64,000 bases of DNA from the NCBI GenBank assembly GCA_036936605.1, contig JAUPFV010000002.1, forward strand, positions 246,843,305 through 246,907,304. The letters run 5' to 3'. A model generated the notes under the pieces. That model saw only the letters and a list, made by a program, of their open reading frames with translations, ran no database searches and was not told the origin of the DNA. The stretch is from Limnanthes douglasii subsp. nivea. Lineage: Eukaryota > Streptophyta > Magnoliopsida > Brassicales > Limnanthaceae. Below are positions 1 to 10,844 of the stretch, piece after piece (the first letter of the stretch is position 1; each line of letters begins with the position of its first letter). The position numbers and the translations under genes were made by a program.

Positions 1-479
1 TACTAGAGACACGAAAGCTAGTCCTTCGCTAAATATTCAGCTATATTAGTACAAATTAAATAGTAAAAAGGTAAAATATAATTAATAAAAAATATAAACA
101 ATAATACAAATGGTAGAAGGATTAAAATGGATGTATGAGTCACCAAACTTACTTTTTAGTTATTTACATTCTCTTCTCTAGATGCTATTTTCCGGGTTTA
201 CCTAGATCTCACAATTAATTCTAACAAAGATTTAGAGACTTGCGTCATTATTAAAGAGGAAAAAAAATCACATAAGACACAATAATTTTGTTCTCATACC
301 ATCAATTTGATGAGTAAAAAGACAAGAGAAAGCCATCATCACTCATGTTGCAGAAATCAATTTGCTCCCAAAACCATTTCAATTTTGCACTCTACATTAC
401 AAGTAATCAAGTAACAATATATTATGACTAAATAACAAATCCTAGTGTTAGAGAGAACAAAGAACAGACACAAACTGAA
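1..479. other. gene-poor flank, 3' of the hydrolase gene
   Basis: AT-rich sequence downstream of the hydrolase stop codon (that gene runs on the minus strand). It probably holds the 3' UTR and polyadenylation region, but I could not pick a convincing poly(A) signal. No coding region or repeat recognised. Confidence 0.5.
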
Positions 480-2953
480 TTATACTACTGCATCCTTAAG
501 GCAACCCACATTGCACAATCCAACCGATCTCACCATTTCTCCGAATCTGTAACAAAGAAAAAAAGTAATCCATAGGTGAAAGTATTATGTCTAGAAATTC
601 GATTTAATAAAAATTCTGGTAATGCAATATATATATAATACTAACTTGTCAAAGCTGTTCCTAGCTCTTTCTGTAGTGTTACTGTCTAAGCTATGCCTTG
701 GTTTCGCGGTATGATCACAGCTTTTTCTGTATCTCTCTTTAATATGGAAGCTGTTTCTTGTTTTGTTTTTTGTTGTTGATAGCCTCCTCCTCCGGCCACT
801 ACTGCTAAGCCCACTCTTCTCTATAATCTCCGGCTCCGTGGTCGACCTTGATTTGATATCTTGACTTTCATCTATACATTTCAGTGTCCGTTCAAGTTGA
901 TGACACGGTTGTTTTTCAATGGCTGATATGAAAGTTCTAAGGTGACGCAAATACTCCGGGTATTGTTCTAGGTTACAATGGTTTGCGCCTTTGAGCCATA
1001 AAGGTTCGTATTTGTTCTTGCTTAACTCAAACAATTGCTTACCGTGTGAAATATCAACCACGTCGTCCTCGGTTCCCTGTTCCAAACAACATGTCATATG
1101 AGCCATGGCATAATTAATAATAGAAGAAACTTAGTTTCTTTAGAAAAATGTCATAGTAGTTGAACTAGTGATCCAAAACTAGGGCTGCAAAGTTTGTGTC
1201 ACAGCTAGTGTTTTGTCTAACCTGCTATTTTTGTTTGCGTCGACCCAGAAATCTACGGGATTATATATATCTACATCCTAACATTAAGATTTACATGTAA
1301 CCTTTGAACTCTTCTAGGTAAACAATATCAGATTAAATTATTTTGGTGGTTCACCCGAATTCAACCACGTAAAAATATAAAAAATTCTAATGAACAAGAA
1401 AATGAATGATGGCATGATTTTGTGTCAAACCAGAACCATGCTTATCTATTTCGACCAAAATACTAAACTATCGATAGGCTGACTTGTCCAAAGACGGCTA
1501 TATTTTCAAAAGGTAATAGAACGGCTAAAATTTAAAAATTCAAATTCAAACCAATATTCAAAACAGCAACACCACTCGACAGTAGTCAGGGGATCCGCCT
1601 CTTGGACCTCGCAAGAGATCATGCCTATGGACTCCACTAGTTATAATATATTCTAACAGTCATGCATTCTACATTCTCAACTTGATCGATAATATATTAT
1701 GACTAGATTGGTCGACTAAAAATCCAATCGTATCAAAAAGGTGCAGGGTGTTATAGAATTTACATGCATTACAAGGACAGGACAATCCAGCAGTGGGATC
1801 TTCTCAATATTCTGCACCATAAACAAAAAGGGTTCCAAAAATATTTTTATTAGTTTAGCTCGCTCTTAAAAACACCTTTAACATTAAATATATATCCAGT
1901 CGAGTATGTCTGAAACTAACTTTATAAATGTCAAACCAGCAAGAGCGCTTCACATGATACAGGACGCGAATGCCTGAAAGGATAGTACTGTGAAGAATGA
2001 TAGCCTTAAGACCCCGCAAACGGGTAGCCAGCTCGACGGAAGGTCCACCTCCAATTGATTGTCCGTAAAGGACAGTGTCTTCCTCTTTAACTCCATACCC
2101 CTCCTGAAGCCATAAGTATGCGGCTTCTATGTCTGCGTACGTCTCCTGCTCACCAGCCTGTTAATTTTAATAAAGATATCCAGTGAAAAGCTTGTTTTTC
2201 ATCTTACATAAGCTAAATCTAAAAGAGTCTAATGCAATACTCTGAAATATCATGTTGGGTCCGAACCCGGGGTTGACCGGTGGTTGTGTCATGTATCTTA
2301 CTATTGATGTAATCCGATTAACAAGTGTTTTTCATTTTCGACAATCGTATTTACTCCTACTAAAAAGAGTATATACCTTTCCAGAAGACTCTCCATAGCC
2401 CGAATAATCATACCTATACTGATACAAAGAAAAAAACTTAGACCATGAGGAAACTGCTATAAAAAAACCAAAATTAGTATCAGTATTCGGCTTAAATGTC
2501 TGATTTAGTTGAAAGACTAAATTTATCAAGATCTTTATAATATTGAAACTTTTACGATACAAAATCGGAAAAAACATTAAAATAGGAGGATGAAGATGGA
2601 TTTAAGGGGAGATAAAAAGTGACCGACCCCATGAGGTTAACGTTAAGTCGACGACTAAGCTGCGAGAAGATGGACAACATCTGACCAAGATCAGTTGCGT
2701 TCCCATGAGAGTAAAGCAAAGTGAGTTTGGCTGTTGGGTTTTTGAAAAACACAGTCACTATCTCATTTCCTGTCTTGGTAGTCAACTTCTTTACTTCTAC
2801 GTCATCATTCTCATCCTCCTCGTTTTTATACTTCACTGAGTCCGACACGATTCTCAGTTTCCCTGTGGACTCATCCACCACAAGTTTGTATGACGGTGGG
2901 GTTGGTGGGTGGAATGCTAATTTCGCCGCCATGGACGATGTGGTCGTACCCAT
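480..2953 (-). CDS. ABHD17-like alpha/beta hydrolase, six exons, 381 aa
   Basis: Serine hydrolase of the ABHD17-like plant family; animal ABHD17 enzymes depalmitoylate membrane proteins, while the plant substrates are unknown to me. Exons on the minus strand, all GT-AG: 2953-2628, 2413-2377, 2157-1921, 1811-1764, 1076-646 and 546-480. They total 1146 nt with phases that rejoin exactly. Seen: start MGTTTS, which fits the N-myristoylation pattern MGxxx[11 protein letters not shown] near residue 84; nucleophile elbow GQSIGG with Ser155; GTEDDVVD with the likely acid Asp220; GANHCNLE with His249. The C-terminal third is basic and Ser/Arg rich. The last exon is short and ends [16 protein letters not shown] placed it from a CAG acceptor and frame; without it the reading frame runs into intron sequence. 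The start is the first ATG after a TATA box. Nothing is broken, so this is the one credible live gene here. Exons 1-5 are firm; exon 6 is likely. Confidence 0.9.
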
Positions 2954-3012
2954 TAGTTTACTCTTTTTTAGTAATATATGAAGAATTTCGAGACTTGTGA
3001 GTTCTCGAGTGT

Positions 3013-3267
3013 TTTTTGTTTGGAAGAAGGAAAGAAAAGAAAGGCAAGTTTTGTTTCTTAAATTATATAAAGAATATTAAGTCAAAGTTTATGATGGAGA
3101 TATTAAGTTTCCTTTTCTTTTTTCGAATTTAACTTTAAGCTAGTAGAATATATTGGCAAGATAGATTTACAAATATGGTCTAAATATCTATTTTGTCATT
3201 TATATTTAATTGGCTATAAATTTTGTTTTTATTTTATTGGCGATTTTCACTTGTACCCTCCATGTCA
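3013..3267. repeat. direct repeat, copy 1 (hydrolase promoter region)
   Basis: This stretch, from the 5' UTR through the TATA region and upstream, aligns with 3562-3805. Shared blocks are the GGAAAGAAA purine tract, AATTATATAAAG, AAGTCAAAGTTT, AATTTAACTTTAAGCTAG, TTTACAAATATGGTCTAAAT and GGCGATTTTCA. Small indels separate the blocks, so the duplication is old. Confidence 0.75.
3062..3072 (-). promoter_or_regulatory. TATA box of the hydrolase gene
   Basis: On the minus strand this reads CTTTATATAAT, about 110 bases upstream of the ATG at 2953. A TATA box usually sits about 30 bases before the start of transcription, which would give a 5' UTR of roughly 80 bases. The same sequence recurs near 3598-3608 in the upstream duplicate. 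Confidence 0.55.
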
Positions 3268-3561
3268 AGAAAACATGTATTATCATGTTATATCCATCTT
3301 CAGCTATATATATATTAAAATATAATATAATATGTTGATATGTTGTAATATTTTGAAAAAGTATAATATTTTGATGTTATGGAAAATTCTAATATTACAA
3401 CACTAAAAAAATAAAATGTTAAATGTTAAAATTTCAAATATGCCATCCATGTATATTATATAGTCCATCTCTATTAATGTTGAATGTTAAAATTTCAAAT
3501 AGACCATCCCTTTTTTTGTTTAGGCCAAAAAAATTATATGATTTTTTTTTTCAGTCTTTAA

Positions 3562-3805
3562 TGTTTGGAAAAGAAAGGAACAGAATGGCAAGTTTTTAAA
3601 TTATATAAAGGAAATAAGTCAAAACTTTATGAAGAATATTAAGTCAAAGTTTCCTTTTTTACAAAAGAATTTAACTTTAAGCTAGGAGTAAAATTTGGCG
3701 GATTTACAAATATGGTCTAAATATTTTTTATTCTGCTGTTTATATTTATTCGGTCATATATTTTGTTTTTATTTTATGGGCGATTTTCAATTGTACCTTT
3801 TTGCA
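3562..3805. repeat. direct repeat, copy 2 (upstream duplicate)
   Basis: Diverged second copy of 3013-3267 in the same orientation, about 545 bases further upstream of the hydrolase gene. It keeps the TATA-like AATTATATAAAG. The DNA between the copies (3268-3561) is AT-rich and contains a short block shared with 14990-15045 (CCATCTCTATTAATG). Confidence 0.75.
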
Positions 3806-4569
3806 CACAGAACATTTATTATCCATTATCTATTACCTATTATTTTCGCTTTTTAAGCAATAAGAATTTATTACCAAAATAATAGTTATACAAAATAAAT
3901 GATTCAAATATAAGTCTGTTAAAGAAAGAGGCCTAAGGCCTAATACAAAAATAAAAACCATAACGAAATAGGTTATTAAAATTTTCTCAATTTTTATTAC
4001 ACTTCTCATACAGAGAGAACCCTCAATCATCACCAAAAGTCACGGTGAAACTCAATTCTTGACTTTAAAGAGAAACTTTCAGAAGCAACAATCGATTCAA
4101 AGATCCATGTTTGATTTCAGATTAACTGAAATCAGCTACTCCACTTCTAGCTCCGACCATGAAAGCAGCTTCAAGCTGCCATCTTTATTTCATCAAATCC
4201 ACCGACATCTCGATATCTACTACAATCAGTTGTCTGACACTATTCAAGAATGAACTTTCAGACGACATCAACATGCAATGCTAGCAATCAATCCAGAGAC
4301 CAAGTCTTGATTGATACATTCAGACCGCCTTCTCATGCAGTCCAGATCAACTGATGAACATTAAATTTCGGCGCCGTCTAGAAAAGCACCTAATCCAGCT
4401 TCTTCATCTAGTAACAATCAACATTCTGATACTAGCGAATCACAGTCAGCTCACCTAGCAGATAAGTTTTACTGTCAATTAAGCCTTTCAGAACTTAAAT
4501 TTCCAGAAATTTTTGAAGAAACTCAGTTTTGATAAACTCAATCGATACTGGTTGCCATGTACCCTAAAT
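3806..4569 (+). other. unassigned stretch with coding-like plus-strand segments
   Basis: Not recognised. On the plus strand there are two open Ser-rich stretches, 4059-4253 (64 codons, non-ATG start) and about 4377-4553, the second ending FPEIFEETQF then stop. Local GC is higher than in the flanks. It adjoins the 3' end of the minus-strand LINE, so part may be LINE 3' UTR. It could also be the relic of an unrelated element. Confidence 0.3.
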
Positions 4570-5868
4570 CTAGACTTTCTAGAAGGGTAATTGCAAGCAG
4601 TTTGGTAGGGGATTTTAGATAAGGAAAACTTATCTCATTTTTGCAGTTTAGAGACCATTTAGCAAGAAAATCTGCTGCCTGGTTTTAAGACCTTGAGATA
4701 TGGCTTAACGTTATAGTAGAAGAGATAAGCTTTCTGCATATATTAATTGTAGAATTTAGGAACCAGGACGCATTGCCTTTAGCAATGGTATTAACAAGAA
4801 CCAGACAATCTGATTCAATATCTAATCTGTTCAAGTTATTTTTATTGCAGGTAACAAGACCCTCCAACATCACCCTTGCTTCTGCTAATAAGGGAGAGAG
4901 CTTCCTATATGTATTTCCAGAAATGAATGATTTCACCATTATTGTTGCTAATGACAATACCTCCACTAGACTCCTCAAGCCTATTTGCATCAACGTTCAT
5001 TTTAAGTCTCCCCTCCACAGGAGCCTTCCACTTGATGTAAGTAATATTAGGAGAGTCTTTATATGTTAAACTGCATCCTAGAGAGTAGCCCGCATGTAAG
5101 TGTTTTTTGTTTAGGATTTTAGAAGTGTCAAGCCCAATTATAATTTTGTTAATTTTGAAAATGACATTATTGACAAAGTCTTTAATGCCTTTATACTTGC
5201 AATTATTCCTGCTCTTCCAAATCATAACACAAACTAGAGCATGAATAATATGAGTGATATGAACTTTAGATTGAGTAAACCATAACCATGTTCTAGTGAG
5301 GCAATACCACGAACTTGTCAATTTTGATGTTAAACATATTACTATAATAACACCAAATTTTCCAGGAAAAGTCACAGTTAACAAACAAGGGACTAATATT
5401 TTTTGATTCTAAGCAAAATTGGCACTTTGAGGCCATGCTTGTATGCCTTTTTTGCATAATAGAATCAACAAATATAAACTTTTTCAAAAGCCTCCAAAAG
5501 AAGAAAGAATACTTCATGGGAGTAAGCATATTCCAAATCTTCTTGTATAAACCAAAAGAAAATAAATGATGCCTAACGATATTCCAAGTTTGTTTTGTGT
5601 TAAACGGGTTGTCTTTTGAAAGCATCCAGATTAGCTGATCCTCTTTGTCCTTGTTGATATTGAATTTAATAATTTGATTGGCTCTATCTGCAGGTAAAAA
5701 ATTGTTTAAGAGCTCCATGTTCCACCCAGTATCTCTCCAGAAAGTATTCACTTTGGCATTAAGAAACCAATTGCTTTTAGCATTGATATTGGAGTTGACA
5801 ATAGGATGATGATTGTGCCAATTGTCTCTCCAGAAGTCAACCTCTCTTCTGCCCAATATCCACCTCAA
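4570..5868 (-). pseudogene. LINE zf-RVT region and RNase H domain
   Basis: C-terminal part of LINE ORF2. 5868-5293 shows WILGRREVDFWRDNW and a Cys-rich CQFCLESKNIS segment typical of the zf-RVT region. 5075-4570 shows an RNase H-like fold: LKMNVDA, GGIVISNNNGEII, LLAEARVMLEGL, LDIESDCLVLVN and, at the end, ADFLAKWSL. In the usual RNase H pattern, Asp, Glu, Asp and a final Asp are the metal ligands, and matching residues can be seen in these segments. Frame changes near 5290 and 4990 break the protein. Confidence 0.8.
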
Positions 5869-6289
5869 GTTGCTTTCAGCCTTCTCATTTATTCTTGTAA
5901 GTCATTTCCAAACAAGAGAAACATTCTTATGGCAGATAGTTAGACTAGGTTGAGTATGCTTCCAATATACGTTATTCATTATATTAGCCCATAGACTCTC
6001 GTTTTTCCTTAGATTAAACCATAGTTTGTGAGAGAAAGTGAGCTGCATATCAGGTAAATTCCTGATGTTAAGCCCACCTTCTACAAAAGGACATCAAACA
6101 CTAAGCTATGATGTCCAGTGGATGCTGTTCACATTAAAGTTACTTATCCATAAAAATCTATTGAAAATTTTCTCAAGTCTTTTAATGATACAATTAAGAA
6201 TAGTACTTGTTTTGCATCCAAAATACAGGAATAAACATAAGAATAGAAGATACTAGAGTGAGCCTGCCTCTAAAAGAAAGGAATTTAGC

Positions 6290-7420
6290 ATTCTATTCAT
6301 TGATCTTGTTGTAGACTTTATCCAAAATGGAATTGAAATTCTTTAATTTGTTATTGTTGCAGAGGCTGACATCAAGGTAGCTAGTTGGCAATTTTTCAGT
6401 TGAGAATCGAGTGTTAGCTTCAAGCAGGTTAACTCTAGATCTATTCATCTTTTTAGATGTAATAATCTTTGTCTTGTTCTTATTTATAACCTGACCAGAA
6501 GAAATTCGGTAAGTGTCCAGGAATTTACTGAGATAATTAATAGAAAAACTCAAGTTATTGGTGAAGACAAGTATGTCATGAGCAAAATCTAAACTATGAA
6601 CTAGTTAATCAGTCCTAGTAGAGTATCTTATCTTATATTTAGCATAAAAAAGATTTAGAAGACCCTTAGATAATATTTCCTCTCCAATAACGAAGAGGCT
6701 TGGGGACAGGGGATCCCCCTGCCTCAAGTATCTTTTGGGATTAAAGTATCCAAGATATTCACCATTAACTAGAACTGATATATTAACTTTAGTGATCATC
6801 TTGTTTATAAGGGAAATAAATGTATCAGAAAAACCAAACAATTCTAAAACTTTAGTTATACATGAAAAGGACATTTTGTCAAATGCCTTTGACATGTCCA
6901 GTTGAATAACAATGTTTCATGTTTTAGGCTTTTTATTTATGTCATGGACTAACTCCTTGGCCACTAAGATATTGTCATGGATAGATCTCCATTTGACAAA
7001 AGCAACCTGACTTTTAGAGATTATCTTAGGTAAATCAGCTAGTCTATTAGTAAGTATCTTGGACATAATCATGTTAGCCATGGTATACAGGCTAATAGGT
7101 CTGTAATTGTCCCAAAAGGTAGGGTTAGAAACCTTAGGAATAAGACAAATTCCTATGGAAAAAATGCCAGAATGAATATTATAACCCTTAAAGAAAGATA
7201 TAATAAAGAGACAAAGGTCATTCTTAATAATATTCCAACAAGATTTATAGAAAAGGATATTAAAGCCATCTAGGTCAGCAGCACTAGAAGATTTTAAAGA
7301 GTTAATAACCTGCCAGATATGATCTTCAGTAGGAAGCCCCAAAAGATTAGCATTATCTTTCTTGGTAACCAGATTAGGAATATTCTCAAAACAATTGTCT
7401 TGAAGAATCATAACTTCTTT
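6290..7420 (-). pseudogene. LINE reverse transcriptase domain
   Basis: Reverse transcriptase of the LINE. Open pieces 7411-6917, 6895-6605 and 6553-6293 carry SLYTMANMIMSKILTNRLA, SQVAFVKWRSIHDNI, MSKAFDKMSF, and the fingers/palm signature LRQGDPLSPSLF. The catalytic box at about 6586-6563 reads FAHDILVF where active plant LINEs have FADD, so the first of the two adjacent aspartates is His. Stops interrupt at 6896-6916 and 6554-6604. Inactive. Confidence 0.85.
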
Positions 7421-8059
7421 TTCACAACTGTTATAAGGGCAATTAGTGAGAGAATCCTTAAATAATTTTTCAGCAGAAATACCGATTTCCTCCTGGCTAT
7501 AAACCTAGTTGTTATTTTCCTTAATACCCTTGATAACATTTCTCTTTCTCTTCTTAGATACATAAGCCTGATACACCTTAGTATTTTGATCACCCTCCTT
7601 TAACCAAGTATTGTAACTCTTCTACTTCCAGTAGTCGTGTTCATTCCTTAGAGCTTGGATTAAAAGGTTGTTTGTCATATTAAGAGCAGTTTGAACCTCA
7701 ATAGTGTTGTTAGTAATATGTAACTCCTCAAGTCTCTTAACTTCCTCTTCTAAAGCTTTAGTCTTAATGAAAATGTTACCAAACTTATTAGCATTCCAGG
7801 CCTTGATAATTCTTTAGCCTTATCAACTTAAACCAATTTTTTGTCTAGGTAAACCTGCAATCTTAAGATTCCAGTTGTTTTCAACAGTACTAAGAAAATT
7901 AGAATCATTAGTCCACATATTCATAAACATAAAACTTTCTTTTCTTGCAAGGACCATTAGAGTAGTTAGTAGTTATTAAAAGAGGAGCATGGTCAGAACA
8001 AGTTCTGACCATGTGAATGACTTGAGTGCTGTTGAAAGTTTCTGCCCATTTATTGTTAA

Positions 8060-8640
8060 ACAAAACCCTGTCTAACCTTTTCTATTTATTATTTTTGTTC
8101 CAGGTAAACATGGATCCAGTGAAGCCAACATCTTCAAGGTTGCATTCATTGGTCATATTATTGAAATCATCAATGTTGTTTTGACATAAAGAGGTACATC
8201 CAATTTGCTCTTCATTTGACTTGATCACATTGAAGTCACCAACTATGATCCAACTGTTATCTAGATTAGAGAGACTCTTAAGATGATCCAAGAGAACTAT
8301 CCTATTAGATGTTCGACATTTAGCGTAGATAACTGTAAGATTAAAGTTAGTGTTAGAATTCTTATAGATAGCATTACATTGTAAGCATTGATCATGATCC
8401 ATAAGCATTTCAATGTTAATGTCACTGTCCAAATAAACCAGATCTTATTAGAATAATTATAAGTATAGTTTTGAAATCCCAATTTGTTAGCAATATCAGG
8501 CAACTTTTCCTTGCCAACCATAGGCTCTTGAATAGCAATAATTTGAATATTTTCATTTGAAAGAAATTGACTTCAGTCTCTCGACTGTAGCAGAATTATG
8601 GATACCACGCACGTTCCAGTTGAGTATCCTTATCATTATC
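8060..8640 (-). pseudogene. LINE endonuclease domain
   Basis: Start of LINE ORF2. The opening LNWNVRGI-like stretch (about 8620-8600), IIAIQEPMVGKEKLPD (about 8560-8500), IIVGDFNVIKSNEEQIG and VGFTGSMFTWNKNN (within 8432-8082) match the exonuclease-endonuclease-phosphatase fold that nicks target DNA in L1-type elements. The pieces lie in different frames, so at least two frameshifts break it. The stretch 7430-8060 continues ORF2 between endonuclease and RT with further stops. Confidence 0.8.
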
Positions 8641-9045
8641 TGAATGGGATTCGTATCTTTTATTGGCCTCTAAAAATTTGAGAGACTTAATAATAACTTT
8701 ATTTGGTTGTTTCTTTTTCTTTTCATTTCTCAGCTTGTTTCTGAAGATTTCTCTGAATCCACGGTCAGGGGGTTCTTCAAGAATGCCAGGATTGTTTGAC
8801 TGGGATGGAGTAGCATGGAAACTTCTTATCTTAACATGCTGATGAGAACTAGTTTCAGAACTGTTGCTATCATTTTCATCTTGCAGAGCATATCCTTGAT
8901 CAAGCATTTGTTATGCTCCAATTATTTCTAAGTCTTCAGGAGCAGAAGCAGCATTTTTAGGATCTTCTTTGTTAGGAACTTCTTTGTAACTAGAGGTCTG
9001 ATTGTCTTGTATAACTAAAGACTTAATCTTAGGCCCGTAAATTGA

Positions 9046-10046
9046 CTAAGAAATCAATATATTTTCATCTTTTTGAGTTTCAGAGTTTGCAATATTTTCT
9101 TCATTCTGATTTAAATTTTTGTTCATCTCTCCTTTCTTGCAATCACTAGCTTTGTGGCCCATATGTAAACAGATATTACAGTACTCAGGAATGGTTTTAT
9201 ACTTAACCGTCAACCAGCATCCGTCGTTGCAACCGAATCCGATCCAGATTTTGTATTGGATCTTATCCCTAACATTCATTTCAACAAGAGCATAACAAGT
9301 ATTTGTAAATGCTTTGTTTTTATCAGGGATATTAACCTGAAAAGGGACACCAATAGAGAAGATAAGATCAGTGAGAATTCTTTTTTCATATAAAAACTCT
9401 GGAGTGTCTTCTATCTTTATCCCTATAAGTGCCAGGGGGCTTTCTTTCTTGGAATTATACTTCGGTGTCCATCGAAGCACCATCGTCACAACATTTTCAA
9501 AGTTCCAAACCCTTCTAGCCCAAATCTTGCAAACATCCCCCTTTAAATCGAATTCGAAAAAGATGTGGCGAGGGTCTTTCATTTGAACGTTGTACTGACC
9601 TTTAAATTTGAACGAGTCAAGAAATTTGTTCAACACATTGTTCTTGGGAATTCCTTCAGAAAATTTTCCAATAAGCATAACTTTTGACTGATTTACTAAT
9701 AACTCATTTACCGATTTATCATATTGAAATAAAATGTGATCGCTTTTCTTTTTTATGCTTTCTGGTTTGAGATCGATTGTTTGAGATGAAAGGCTTGGCG
9801 ATATTTCTTGAGCATAAGTCTCTTTCAGTTGTTGTATCGCTCTGTTTTTCGAGGGAAGAACAGGGTATTCTTTCTCTTCGAAAATATTATTGTTGTAAAC
9901 TTCCATGGAGCTTTTGGTTAAACAGAATATCTGATACAAACGAAGGCTGGTTCTTCCTTAGAGTAAATAGATTTTTGTTTCTCTTCATGTTTCAGTTCTT
10001 GAAGGTCTTTGAGAAGAAGACCCTTTCTTGAAGAAGACTCATTTTT
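9046..10046 (-). pseudogene. LINE ORF1 (DUF4283-like, CCHC zinc knuckle)
   Basis: Nucleic-acid-binding ORF1 protein. A 297-codon open stretch (9939-9046) contains a DUF4283-like region and then CNICLHMGHKASDC, a CX2CX4HX4C zinc knuckle. A further N-terminal stretch, rich in Lys and Glu, is open in another frame up to about 10046. The start is therefore separated from the body by a frameshift near 9920, and the open stretch has no ATG start of its own. Transcribed before the endonuclease/RT ORF. Non-functional as it stands. Confidence 0.8.
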
Positions 10047-10221
10047 TTTTCAAAAAATCCATATCCCTTTTTCGTTTAATATATAGGAAAACTTAGCATT
10101 TAAGTCCAACAAAACTATTACGAATAAATGCTTAAAAAATTTAAACAAATTTATTATAAAAATATTTTTTATACAAAATCGAGTAAAACTTGGATTTTTT
10201 TAATTTTTAATTTTAAAAATA

Positions 10222-10312
10222 CATATTTTTAAAATCATAACTAGAAAAAATAATCCAGAAATATCATTGGTTTTTTTAAGACGAACAAAATTAGTACCAC
10301 TCATGATATTTT
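10222..10312 (+). repeat. dispersed ~90-bp module (M), copy near 10.2 kb
   Basis: One copy of a dispersed module whose hallmarks are a GGAAAAAAA-type A-run, ATCATTGGTTTTTTTAAGAC, GAACAAAA(C)TAG and a closing ATGATATTTTTT. Other forward copies: 13714-13800, 14037-14130, about 39197-39300, 40628-40700, 42063-42150, 59410-59500 and 60290-60385. Inverted copies: about 40215-40325 and 59930-60015. The module always sits at the edges of the repeat-filled elements described below. Confidence 0.75.
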
Positions 10313-10436
10313 TTAATTTTAAAAAGAGAAAAGTACCAGTAAATACCCACTCAACTACCTAATTACCAACTAGTACCCAAAATTAGGATAGTGTCAATTG
10401 GTACCTTCATCTAAAATTTGGACAAAAATACCCCCC

Positions 10437-10449
10437 GAGTATATATACC
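10437..10449 (+). promoter_or_regulatory. TATA-like site ahead of hairpin array
   Basis: GAGTATATATACC is followed by a C/T-rich leader (10450-10640) resembling a plant 5' UTR. A second copy of the same site lies near 11623-11638. If used, transcription would run into the hairpin array. Promoter activity is inference only. Confidence 0.35.
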
Positions 10450-10844
10450 TGTTTTTCTCTTCAAATCCATTTCCCCCCTTCTGAGACCCCATAAACCCAC
10501 ACAACACACCTTATTGTTTTAGAAACCAGAAACAAACCGTTCGACTTCCCTCTTCACACAAGAAACCCCTAAACTCCTCCGCCCAAAATTCTTCAGTTCT
10601 TCGCCGATTCTCGATCGTCCACCGTCGTCTCCTCCCTCAAACAAGTAAGCACGATTTTACGCCATTCGGTGAAGGAAGCACGAGTTACAGTAACTAGGTA
10701 TGTCCCGACTTTCGAAAATATCTCTTTTGTTTGCGTTTTTGGTGATTTCCAAGTACATATTGCTTTTTTATGATCGGCGTTGCTTATTTGTATTGAAATC
10801 ACGTAGTTATGATCGTTAGTGGGTGTTTTAGTTTATGGGCTTAT

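Larger units (their letters stand above)
4570..10050 (-). mobile_element. L1-like LINE retrotransposon with RNase H, decayed
   Basis: Non-LTR retrotransposon on the minus strand. In order of transcription: ORF1 with zinc knuckle, apurinic-type endonuclease, reverse transcriptase, zf-RVT-like region and RNase H. This is the order of plant L1-clade elements that acquired an RNase H domain. About 5.5 kb, near full length, with many stops and frameshifts. No clear poly(A) tail or target-site duplication was found, so both ends are approximate. Confidence 0.9.

Noticed and set aside
2721..2981. 86-codon plus-strand open reading frame
   Set aside because: Exact shadow of exon 1 of the minus-strand hydrolase gene.
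9371..9586. plus-strand open reading frame
   Set aside because: Shadow of LINE ORF1 on the minus strand.
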